Origin: Cordilura impudica
Taxonomy: Eukaryota > Arthropoda > Insecta > Diptera > Scathophagidae
Direction of reading: 5' to 3'
Assembly (NCBI GenBank): GCA_963682025.1
Contig: OY821521.1
Span: forward strand, 168,479,556 to 168,543,555
DNA length: 64,000 bases
Shown: positions 23,101 through 35,100 of the stretch, one piece after another
Numbering within the stretch: the stretch's first letter is position 1
How the letters are laid out: every line of letters begins with the position of its first letter
Program-made: the position numbers and the translations under genes
Notes under the pieces: model-generated
Told to the model about the DNA's origin: nothing
The model's input: only the letters and a program-made list of their open reading frames with translations
Database searches by the model: none

Positions 23101-26100
23101 TTATTAAGCAGCGGATGTAAAAGTTACCTTATATTGGTTCAAGATAGAGAAGTTTCAATGAAAAACTCGTATGTTTTTGCTTTAGTTAAATTTTTTTTTA
23201 TTGTCTTTTTAAATATTTCTATATCAATTTTTATGGTAAATTTATGAAATATAACAATTTTTATTGCAAATTTACAAAATATATAAATTTTTAAATCAAG
23301 AAAACTTTTTAACTATATAAAAAAAAGTGTAACTTATTGTTAGTGTAATGAAAAAGTACTTTAAATCAACCAATTTTAGCTAAATAGCCCTGATTTTCAT
23401 CTTCTAGAAGTTGTTTAGCTTCTTCGTCTCATTCAATAGAGGTAGTTTTCAATTTTTGACGAATGTTGGACATATATTGATCTGAAGTGCACAACAAAAT
23501 AGTGATAAGGTCTTCGTTAGTACAACATCTGGACATTTTCCTTGTGTTGTGCTCGCGAAAGAATCTATAGTCTTTGTTCCTTTTTCTTGCGCTTCTTCAG
23601 ATAGATCTCCTATTGGTAGCATATTGTTTTGAATTATTTGTTCTCCATGATACAAAATTTTATGAACTGTTGATGGCATATATCTCCAAGAGTATTTTTC
23701 ATTATAAAGTATAGCTGTTTTATTTTCGTACTCTTCAAATTTTTTTGCATTTATCTTTCTGCTGCATGCTAGAACTTGTAATATGATTTTGAATCGTCTT
23801 ATTAATTCATGATCTACACCTGTGATAGATGCTGCAGTTTCCGGATCGGAAAAAAATCTCCTTGCAGTATTTCCATCATTTGTGTTTCCTTCCCCTTGTT
23901 TTGGTTGGTCGATTACGAGGCCTAGCTGTAGATATTTTTGTTGAATTTGTTTTTTTTTTTGCTTTCTTTTTTCTTCATTTTCTTTGTTTTTTCTCACTGT
24001 TTCGCCTAACGGACCAAATTCGAAATTATAACCCAATTTAAGAATATGCTCCATGAAACGTATTCTAGCATGAAGAGGGGACATTCCAAATTCGTAGGCT
24101 TCCTTAAAACTATCGTCGTCTGGTGGGGGTTGGCTTAATTGACTTGATGCCTTTTGGCGTATAATGCAGCTTGACGTTGACTTTGTTTCAGTTAAAGCTT
24201 GTGCAACTTTTCCATCAATCATTGTGAGACACATTTTAAAATGTACTTCAATGTCTTGGTCATCAAATTTAAATATTACTGGTTGAAGTTCCTTAATTTG
24301 ATCTTTTATTTTTTGAACTTCTTCAGTTATGACATCTTTGGTTTCCTTTTTGAATGCAAATTTTATTGGTCTGCAATACTTTGTTGAAGAAGGAATTTCA
24401 TTTTTCCATATATCAATTTCTGTTGCTCTACTAGTTGACGGCTCTAAGACGCTATACCTTTTTGTTAAGCGCAATGGAACGAAAGATGCCATAAATAAAT
24501 TAGCATCTGATGAATATTCGGCATTAAATTGCTTGTATTTTTTCTGACCAGAGGATCCATCACATCCCCATTTAGAAATTAAAGTAATGCTGCCATTACC
24601 AATTTTTTTTAAATGATCGGTATCAAGCGTATTAAGCAATCGTTCTGCAGTATGTTCAAGGAGATCTTGCAATTTTATTTCTGCTGTTGTTGAAGTGACA
24701 CTAATGGCAGATTGTGAAGGTAAGCATTCTTTTTTGGCAGAAACTAAATCTCGATACTCTGGAAAAATTCCACAATTCTTTTCATTGGTTCGCTTCCGCA
24801 ATTCCTTATATTGATTTTTGGTCAATTTCTACTTCTACTATTTTTTCAACTATTTAAATTTTATTTTTTTTATTTTGGGTTGGTTGAATTTGGTGCAAAA
24901 ATGAATCCTTAATAATTCTTTGAGAAATTTCTTCATTTATATTTTCCAGCTTGCACCTACGAGATCTTTCACTACATCCGTCAATTGGTTTTGCTGATCG
25001 ATCTTTTTTTCCACTTTCGTTGGCAGTTGTAGATGCACTCTCAAAAATAAGTTCCTTTATTAACCAGTCTTGGTAACGTTTGTACATCTTTGCCTTGCTA
25101 TGAGAGCATTCAATGTACCGTCTTTTCAAATTCGATGCAAAATTTTTAATTTTTCCTTTGTGCATTTCAATGTCTTCTAGGTTACAATTCTGAAAGAAGT
25201 CGTTGCTCAATATGTGCAAAATTACATCGTCTACATCATTTCGTTGAAAATAAATATCTGCCAGATCTCTGTAACAGTACTTAGCCATTGCACAAATTGT
25301 AATGAATAATAATTGTGGAAACATTATTATAAATACTCTTTCTTGCAATTATGTAAATAAAAATTTGTATCTTTTAATACCACTTTTAGAAGCATAAAAA
25401 CCCACACCCTAACCCCTTTTAAAAGGTGAAGCATACCTGCTCATATCTTAAAGGGCTATGTCGCAATAGTTTTTTTTTTTACCATTTACAAATTTTTATC
25501 TTTTATTACCACTTTTAGAACCATAAAAAACCCACACCCTAACCCCTTTTAAAAGGTGAAGCATTCCTGCTCATATCTTAAAGGGCTATGTCGCAATAGG
25601 TTTTTTTATTTCTTTTATTACCACTTTTAGAAGCATAAAAACCCACACCCTAACCCCTTTTAAAAGGTGAAGCATACCTGCTCATATCTTAGAGGGCTAT
25701 GTCGCAATAGGTTTTTTTTTTTACCATTTACCTGTTATTTAAATTGTTTCCCATTTTGTCAGGTATTTAAACTATATAACTCTAATTCAGACTATTAATG
25801 TTTTTGAAAGATACCTATGTAAATGTACTTGTAACAATTAAGCGCATTATATCTCAACCCTTTTTTATAAGTATATAACAACTCCTGACAACTCTACCGA
25901 CACGCAAAAAAATACACCATGGTGTACCGGTATGACCAACTTTTGTATTCATAACACTCAGACGGACGGACGGACGGACTCAGAAAGTGTTTTTGAGTCG
26001 ATCCGTATAATAAAAGATGGATAAAGGTCCAATATTTTTGGTAGTTACAAACATCAACTCAAACTTAATATATCCTAACCACTTAGTGGACAACTTTTGT

Positions 26101-29100
26101 ATTCATAAATTTTGCAGAAAATATCTAACCTTGGGTCAGAAAAATTGTTCTGGTGCACACGGGCGGAAACTGGCGGGTGTATGATGGGGTATAAGAGTGT
26201 AGGGGAGGGTTCGGACTATAGAAGAGTGCAAGATTTTTTCTGACTGCTTTTGACTGGCAGGAGTTATGCTCTATTAAGTAGGAGATTTTCGGAAAATTTG
26301 AACCTTTTTTAAAAATTTTTTTTTTAAATTTCGGAATGACTATTACGTTAATAGTATGGAAGCCCCAAAATTATACAAAATTTATTTCACTTCAAAGTCT
26401 TTTAAATCAAAAAAGCTACAGCCATTCAAAAAAGAAAAAAAATTACAAAAAAATTTTTAATTTTAGCCAAATACTGAGAAAGCCCATTTTCGAAGACCCT
26501 GTTCGCTGTGATGTAGTTGAGATAGAGTCGCAATTTTTTGGCTCCCGAGGTTTATTAGTATTTACTTTCAAATGAATAACATAACTTTAAAATCGGTAAA
26601 AAAAAAAAAAAAAAAATTATTTTTGGCCGCCTTCTCAAAATATGGTCCACTGTGCGTGGACTCTGAAATTCGCTTAGCTTAACTGAGCGATGAACTGTTG
26701 CGGGAGTTAACTTTTCTGCAAATCTACTGTATTTAAAGGATCTATAATCTCACACTCATATACTGTCTATCTTTCATTTTAAGCTCATCAAAATATCGCT
26801 AAAACTATTCTCCAATTTCAATCTGCATTGCACTCTCAAAAGTGATGTAGAGCATGATTATAAAGGGTGTTTTTTTTGCTTAGATAGAACTTACGAAAGG
26901 ATTAGTTGTCAAACGAACTGACATACTGCTCCCACTTTTTGACTTTTACAATCAGTATACTCCGGCAAATCATCATGAATAGTTTCATGCTTGAACAACG
27001 CTACCAAAGTATCCAAATTTATTTTGAAAGTCACTCAGCAATTCGCGCAACTTATGGACGACTACGTGAGGAAGCCATCCGTCGAGGTTGGAAAGAGACT
27101 TAGCTCCAAATGAAATTATTGATCAAACAAATGCCTATTTTATGGATCTCGAAAAATCCTATTTTTTGGAAGGGATACAAAAATTGGAGAAACGATGTGC
27201 TAAGTGTATTGAGCTAAACGTAGATTATGTTGAAAATAATTTTTTTTTTTTTTGCAAAAAAGCTGTGTTTCATTCTAAAAGTCACGGACATATTGATCCG
27301 CCCTTGTAACACCAACACGACAAAGAGAATCCAAATTTATCGACTCATCGTCGATCGCAGGAACCTGGGCTCTGTCCGTCCACTGCGTCGAAAATTTTTT
27401 GCACAAAAGTATAAGATCCATCTAGTGCAGGAATTAAAGCCACGAGACCATCATCTGAGTCGTTCTTTCGCCAATTGGGCTCTAGAGCGGTTGAAATCTG
27501 GCCCAATGTGTCATCGTAAAATTGTGTTCATCGATGAGCTCATTTTTGGCTTAACGGGTTTTTTAATAAACAAAATGGCCGCATATGAAGTGAGACAAAT
27601 TCATAAAATACCCAAAAGATTTCTTTACATCCAAAAAAATGCACCGTATGGTGCAGTTTGCACGCTGGCGGCATCATTGTAGTTCGCGCTACGGTCAATG
27701 GAGATCGTTTACCGCGCAATGATCAATGATTTTTTGTTTGAAAATATGGTTGACATTGATCCGGGGACGATGTGGTTTCAACAGGATAGCGTTACGTGCC
27801 CTGCGGAAACCGCAACCGCAACTTATTGAAATCAAAATTTGGCGATAAGTTGATTTTGAAAAATCGAGCTGTCAATTGGTCTCCAAGGTCGTTCGAGTTG
27901 ACATCTTGTGATTATTTCTTGTGGGACTACGTGAAGTCACTGGTTTATGCTGACACACCAACAATAATAGACGTCTTGGAGGCGCCAATTATGGCCAGAA
28001 ATGGACGAAAATATGGACCAAAATTGGACGCCCTGAATGCATTTCGCCAAGAACAGTCAATTTAAAAAAAAATTGACTGGAGAAACGAGCATGTTTTTTA
28101 ACTAACCTGGGTGCGCTGAATTCGAATCTGGCATAAAGATTGGGCTATCACGTCTTGTTCATTTTTTATCGCATGCTGGAAATACTGTAAAACAGTCAAT
28201 ACTGATGCTACAATTTCACAATTATTAATTTGACAGAAGCCCACATTCATTCTAAATCTTCATCATAGTAGCATTTAAGCATGTCAGGGAGATCATGTGT
28301 TACTTATTCAAGCTATTTTTGCTTTGTGTGTGATGAATATTTGGTTGGAAAAAAAGGATATGCAATATCAGAATCATTAAAATATGCATATTTACATTAT
28401 TTTGGTTTTGCTGTCAGAAACTTGGACAAACCGTGGACACCGACAAAGTTTTGCAATAGTTGCGGAATTATTTTATACAACTGGTCAAATGGCAAGAAGA
28501 TCTATTTCGATTTTTCAATTCCAGTACTTTGGAGAGCGTCAAGTAACCGCCAAACCGATTGTTATTTCTGTTTAACAAAAATTGCTGGATTCAATGTGAG
28601 AAATAAAAAAAATATTACTTAAGCGAATGACCCATCGGTTTCCAAACCAGTTCAACGTTCACCAAATGATCCATTACCAGTCATTCCCAGTGCTAAGAGC
28701 AGTGAGTCCGAAACGTCTTTAACCAGCAGTGGTAGTTTGTATGAGGCGGATGATGAACGCCATTTAGTGACTCAAGCTGAGCTGAATGATCTAATTCGGG
28801 ATCTAAATTTAACGAAGCAAGACGTAGAATTACTAGCTTCACACATGAAGCAGCGGAGCCATGTTGCAGTTGGGACAAAAGTAACAATCTATAGAGATAG
28901 AAGCTTGGAATTGGCTGCCTATTTAGAAAGGAAATATTCTATTCTATACTGTACTGATGTTGATATTGATGGTTTATTTCAAAAAATGAACCAGCCATAT
29001 GATAAAACGGAATGGAGATTATTATTGATGGTTCGAAGTACAGTTTAAAGCTCTTCTTTTGCATAATGGGAATGAAAATCCATCCATACCAATTGCTCAT

Positions 29101-32100
29101 GCCATTAATACAAAGGAAAATTACGAATCAATGACACAAATTTTGACATTACTCATGTATAACGATCATAAATGGAAGATCTGTGCTGACCTTAAAGTGT
29201 GTGATTTAAATTTATTTGTATAAATAGTATATACCTTCCTAAATAACTGTAAGTTAATCTGTTTCAGGTTTTCGTTTGTTGACTGGTATGCAAGGAGGTT
29301 TCACAAAATGTTGTTTCCTTTGTCTATGGGATAGTCGCGCTACATATAATCATTACGCCAGAACAGAGTGACCAAAAGGAACTAAGTATTCACCAGGAAA
29401 ACAAAACATTTCAAAAAAAACCATTAATTGATCCAAATGACGTTCTTCTTCGCAGCTGCACATAAAATTGGGTCTTTTTAAGAACTTTGTCAAGGCTCTG
29501 GATAAAGATGGTGCAGCATTTAAATATTTTTTTTTAGCTGTTTTTCATAAAATTTCATATGCTAAAATTAAAGAAGGCTTATTTGTTGGCCCTCAGATCA
29601 GGAAGCTATTGAATGATGACAATTTTTCACAATGTTTATTGGAGAAAGAATATGCAGCCTGGAAATCTTTCAAGAGCATCGCGGACAGTTTTTGTTTTCT
29701 TGGAAACAATAAGAGTGAAACTACAGACAAATTGTTGCTGAATTATTCAAAAATTATCACGAATTTGGTGCACGAATGTCACTCAAAATTCATTTTCTTC
29801 ATTCGCATTTAGATTTTTTTCCCACAAAACATAGGTGCGGTGAGCGACGAACAAGGGCAGCGTGAAAATTGAAGATTTAATGAAAATTGAAAGAAATTAT
29901 CAAGGATTTTGGGACAAAAGTATGCTGGGAGCCTATTGCTGGACTCAAATAGGTGAAATCGAACCAACAAAATACAAACGACGTTCAAATAACGCCATTC
30001 ACTTTTGAAAATCCATTGATTTTTAGATAAACTAATGATTTTTTATATAAAAAAACGAATAAAAACATTTTTTTGTTTCTCGAAAATCTGACGTGATAGA
30101 GAAAAACCAATTACAGATTCGAATTCAGCCCATCAAATTACCCTAAGAAAGATATTTGGTTGCTCCAGTCCAAAAACTTGTTGGCTAGTGTTATTTAAGT
30201 CGTGTTTGAAGTCAAACCAAGTTTGTTCTATGCACTACTTTTTGTCCATTTGAGTCGATTTAGAGATGTCCGTCTGTTCGTTTGTGTGTCTATGTAAACT
30301 TTCTAATAAAACTACAGGTCACAAATATGAATATATTTTGATGAAATTTGGTACATAAGCTTTTATCAGCCATTGGACGAACGCTATTGAAATTGGTGAA
30401 AATGGGTGCATGTTCAGACCTAGTCCCCATTCAAATGATCCCTATCAAATTATCTTGCCATAAGATCCAAATAGATGTCAGTCAAATTGGGTTTGTATGT
30501 GATTATTGCATCCATTAATCAGTAGTCTAAAAATAAATCCCATAGGACAATTCCATATAAAGCTACTTCCCGATCTTCACTTAAACATATCAAAAACGAA
30601 AATATTGCACAGATTTTTTTCAAATTAGGTTACACAAAAAGGTATGTGTGTGTTTTTGTGACTATGGTCAGGAATGGTCCATTTTTTGACCCAGTCCCCC
30701 GGTAGCCCCCGGTAGGTGAGTAGCAGTGTTGCCATAATTTGAAATTGTAAAGATGCTAAATTGCAAAAAACAAGATGCTAAAACGTACTGGAGTCAAAAA
30801 AATAGATGCTAATTTTTTTTTTTCAAATTTCATTACCTTTATATTGAAAAATTAAATACTTATTAATAAATTCTTTGGTTTTTAAATCGAAAAATTAATA
30901 TAAAACATAAGTTTCGATTTATATTTTTGAAATCTATAATATTAATAGGCTAGGCGATTTCTTGTGACCGATGTTTTGTTCTACCGTTTTATCCCGATTT
31001 TGACCAAACGTATATTATTTGAAAAGTATTTCTTTTTAGCCATTTTGCAGATATACAGATTTTTAAATTTTTTTCCTTTATTTTGAGTAAATTGAATTTA
31101 AAGTTGCAACTAACACATACATAAAACAAGTAAGAAAATTATAGTCGGTCTAGACCGACCATATGATACCCTTTACCATGGTTTAGAGACCTTATCTTTC
31201 GGTCCAACTAATTCGATATAGAAAATGAGCATAACTCAAATTTGAGTGGCATTGATGTTAATTTTTTTGCCGCAAATATGAAAAAGTTCATATCGGGTGC
31301 TACTTTTATATGGGGACTAGGTCAAAAAATGGACCGATCTTGACCATATTTGGTAAAGTTACTTATATTTTGAAAAAATATATACAAACCAAATTTGAGA
31401 AAAATCTGTGCAATATTTTTGTTTTTTGATAGATTTAAGCGAAGATCGGGAAGCGGCGTTATATGGGGGCTATGACTAAGAGTTGTCCAATAGGGATCAT
31501 TTTTGGACTACTGATTAATGGATGTAATTAATACAAACAAACCGAATTTGACTAATATTTATATGATAATTTGGATCTTATGGCAATTTATGTTGATTTC
31601 GAAGGGGTCATTTGTATGGGGGCTAGTTCTTAACATGGACCGATTCCCACCAATTTTAATAACATTCATCCTATGGCCAATAAAAGCTTATGTGCCAAAT
31701 TTCATCTAAATATATTAATATTTGCGATCTGCAGTTTGATTACAACTTTATATGGACACACAGACGGACGGACGGACGGACGGACATCGTTAAATCGAAT
31801 CAGCTAGTGACTCTGATTCGATCGGTATAATAAAAGATGGTCAAATATTTTTGGTAGTTACAAACAGCAGCACAAAGTCATTATACCCAAACCACTCAGT
31901 GGTGTAGGGTATAATTATACAATGCTATGTGTGTGTTTACTAAATTTGTTAATGTTTATACCCTATACCACTATGTGGTTTGGGTATAATGACTTTGTGC
32001 TGCTGTTTGTAACAACCAAAAATATTTGACCTAGACCCATCTTTAATTATACCGATCGAATCAGAATCACTTTCTGAGTTGATTTAACAATGTCCGTCCG

Positions 32101-35100
32101 TCTGTGTGTCCATGTAAAGCTTGTAATCAAACTGCAGGTCGCAAATATGAATATATTTTGATGAAATTTGGTACATAAGCTTCTATCTGCCATGGGATGA
32201 ACGCTATTGAAATTGGTGAGAATCGGTCCATGTTCAGACCTAGCCCCCATACAAATTACCCATATGAAATCGACATAAATTGCCATAAGATCCAAATTGT
32301 CATATAGATCTTACTCAAATTGGGTTTGTATGCGTTCATTACATCCATTAATGAGTTGTCCAAAAATGATCCCTTTGACCCCATGTAGAGCTGCTTCCCG
32401 ATCTTCACTTAAATCTATTAAAAAACAAAAATATTGCACTGATTCTTCTCAAATTTTGTTTGTACATATTTTTGCAAAATACAAGAGACTTTACCAAACA
32501 TGATCAGGATCGGTCCATTTTTGGACCTAGTCCCTTTATAGATATAGCATCCGATATGAACTTTTTCATATCTGCAGCCAAAAAAATTAATAAAAATCCC
32601 ACTCAAATTTGGTTTTTGCTTATTTTCAATGTCCAGTTAGTTGGGCCTAAGAGATAGGGTTTCTAAACGCATGGTATAGGGTATCGTATAGTCGGTCTAG
32701 ACCGACTATAATTTTCTTACTTGTTTTGTAATAAAAATGAGTTTGTTTTTTGTATTGTTTTGTGAATTGGCTATAATTGATTAGCATACCTTTAGGGTCT
32801 TAATTTAATGAAAAAATAAAATTTCCTAGAATTTGCACTCGAATTTCCAGGGCTGGAATCTGCTAGTTTTAATTAAAATTATTTTGGATTTATCTGTAAT
32901 TTTTTTTAACATCAAGTTGAGTTTTTTTAATTTTAAATTAAATATTTTTAATTTAAGAGGGGTTTTTTTTAATTTCAAATATAACAGAATTTACATTATT
33001 AAAGATACGATTAATTACGATAATTGGTCTAAGGAATCTAATATTTCTGTGATGTCTTCATTTTCAAGTTCTTCTTGGCACTGATATTTTTCTGACTGTC
33101 GGTATATTGTAAGTGTAACAGCACCCATTTTCAATTTCAAACCTTCATTTATACGTTTTACAGAACATAACAACTCGGATTTTATTCTGTTCTAAGTTTG
33201 CTTTTAACTAAAGCCATTAAACTAAACAAACGTTCAACTTCGGCTTTTGAGAAAGACAAAACTAATTAAGACAATACAAATATTGATAACCCTTTAAATG
33301 GATTTTCGCCAATAGAATTTTTGTTAACTTCAATCCATAATCAATCAGTGTTGTATCCCAATATTGTTCTGTGATATAACTCCATTGGATTTGCATTTTT
33401 TCTGCTTCAGATGATATCTTCTAAATATATTGGTTATCGGTTCTTTTACCCGGTTTAATGTGTTTTGTATTGAAAATTTTGGAATTTTTTAATACAATAT
33501 TTTTTGGCAATCGACTTTTTAATACATTAAAAACTGATGTTGGTGTTTACATTCTTCTATTTCAAAATGTTTTGTTATATTTGTTGAAGGAAACGAGCAG
33601 TGTGGTAAAAAGAGTACTACACAAAATTCTCGTATTACACTTTGAGAAATCAGAACATATCAATACCATTAAAATTAAAATTAAATATTCAAAAATAGTG
33701 AAAAAAAAAAAATAAAACAAAGATGCTAAAAGCAACTTTTTATTAATAAAAGATGCTAAGTTAGCATCTAGCATCTTTTCATAAATTTTGGATGCTAAAC
33801 GACAAAAAAGTTGCTAAATCTAGCAACTAAAATGCTAAAATGGCAACACTGGCGAGTAGTAGCGTGCTCGCCTATCATGCGGGAGTCGTGGGTTCGATTC
33901 CCACCAGAGGCTTTGGTCTGTCGCTGCAAAAACTAGCCAAATCCGGCTTATCCCTGGACCCAAAGTTGGAATCTGCAGATAAGCCACTCTGCTTCGCTGA
34001 ACTATACTTAAAAAAAATATATATATATATAGCATCCGATATGAACTTTTTTATATCCGCAAGTAAAAACATTAATAAAAATCTCACTAAAAGTTGGTTT
34101 CTCTTTAGTTTTAATACCCAATTAGTTAGACCTTAGACCAATTTTCTAAACGCATGGTATAGGGTATGGCATATTTTAAATAAATGGTGCTGACTATAAA
34201 TATCACTTAAAAGTCGGAATCGAGATCTACAAAAGTACCACAAGTTGCATTTAATATAACCCTCTTAAAAGTACCAAATTTTAACATTATTGTGACTCTT
34301 TGAAGGGGAATAAAAATGCGACGGCATATTTAAATATCAAAACTAAAATAATATAATTTTTTTCTGGTATAAGTTCTCTAAGAAACCATGGCCTATAAGA
34401 TGCCGAAATAATTATAAATTTCTATGAGCAACAACTTGAAATACACCACCTTATTATAAAGGTAAACAAACTGCGGCCAAATAAAGTACCGAAAAGAAAT
34501 AAATCTACCAAAAAAACACAAGCAACAATTCTTTTAAAATAGCATAAAAAATATTAAATAAAAAATAAAATTCTTCTTGAAAACAACTCTCTTTTAATTT
34601 CAAATTACAATCTAAAAACTTTGATTTATTTTCATAAACTCGTTCTTCATCTGACTGAAATGGACATGTTTTTCTGGTTTGTAATTGACATTTGAAAGAA
34701 AAATGAAAAATGAAAAAATAAATAAAAAATAACGACTTACAATTTCGTTCATATGCTGTATCTAGTTTAACTTGTTGAGGAAAATTACTAAATATTGAAC
34801 GTGACATTCCCACTTCTGATGATAAATTCTTGACAGTTGCGCCAAATTCAATTTCACCCAAATAACGCATACGAAATATTGTTTGATCTTCTTGTAACTG
34901 TTTGCAAAGAAAAAAAAAAAAAAGAAAAAAAGAAAGAAAAAGGGAGATATAGAAAGAGAGAGAAAAAAATACACAAATGAAAATAACGACATATGAAAAC
35001 ATTAAAAAAAACACACAAACAAATATTTTGAAATTGTACAAGAAAATTAATTTCCAACTACTTGTCATAACATGACATATTGCATCTACTTGTATACGAG

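Larger units (their letters stand above)
22694..26654 (-). mobile_element. Transib transposon 2 (RAG1-related), complete ends
   Basis: The left terminus CACAGTGGATCTTTTGACGA and the right terminus (inverted) CACAGTGGACCATATTTTGA share an inner box GAGAAGGCGG-Y-CAAAAAT at the same spacing, a terminal inverted repeat of about 37 bp. The perfect 5 bp duplication CGTGG lies at 22689-22693 and 26655-26659. Length is 3961 bp. Transposase exons occupy 23449-25348. The 5' non-coding part (25370-26640) carries a triplicated block and a DINE-like fragment with GACGGACGG. It starts only 103 bp after the end of Transib 1's target duplication. Confidence 0.92.
30933..32866 (+). mobile_element. Family C Helitron split by two DINE-like elements
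   Basis: It starts A|TCTATAATATTAATAGGC and ends GGAATCTGCTAG|T with a partly altered CTCGAATTTCCAG hairpin. The three Helitron pieces (30933-31123, 31915-31956, 32728-32866) join into the order seen in the intact copy at 6334-6713, including the CTATGTGTGTGTTTA box between the two insertions. Confidence 0.75.
30724..33851 (-). mobile_element. hAT transposon, degraded
   Basis: The termini are CAGTGTTGCCATAATTTG (30724) and, inverted, CAGTGTTGCCATTTTAGC (ending 33851), followed on both sides by many GATGCTAAA-type subterminal words. Flanking 8-mers are GTGAGTAG (30716-30723) and GCGAGTAG (33852-33859), one mismatch. CAGTG-type ends with an 8 bp duplication indicate hAT. A coding remnant is at 33170-33290. 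The 3.1 kb length includes nested Helitron and DINE-like elements, so the original element was about 1.2 kb here, an internally deleted copy. Confidence 0.85.
30697..34021 (+). mobile_element. tRNA-derived SINE, split by a hAT element
   Basis: Left piece 30697-30723 has GCCCCCGGTAGGTGAGTAG, the 5' arm and A box. The right piece from 33852 carries GCGAGTAG-TAGCGTGCTCGCC, a five-pair anticodon-like stem with loop CTATCAT, the B box GGTTCGATTCC (33891-33901), and CACCAGAGGC closing the acceptor-like stem. A body of about 100 bp then ends in an A/AT-rich tail (34008-34021). An internal polymerase III promoter with a tRNA-like head and tail is the known SINE layout. The anticodon position would be ATC and mismatches exist, so it is not a functional tRNA. 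Confidence 0.78.

Noticed and set aside
32047..32295. A similar 60-86 codon frame (MDLMAIYVDFIGVICMGARS type) recurs at 32047-32295, 36044-36292, 39624-39842 and 40755-41015.
   Set aside because: It lies at the same place in each family B copy, so the peptide similarity simply follows from DNA similarity. It has no known domain, different ends in each copy and poor codon character. DINE-1-like elements are non-autonomous.
33860..33911. A functional tRNA gene (anticodon-like loop CTATCAT).
   Set aside because: The head is split by a hAT insertion, stems have mismatches, the anticodon position is odd, and an A-rich tail follows. A SINE explains it better.
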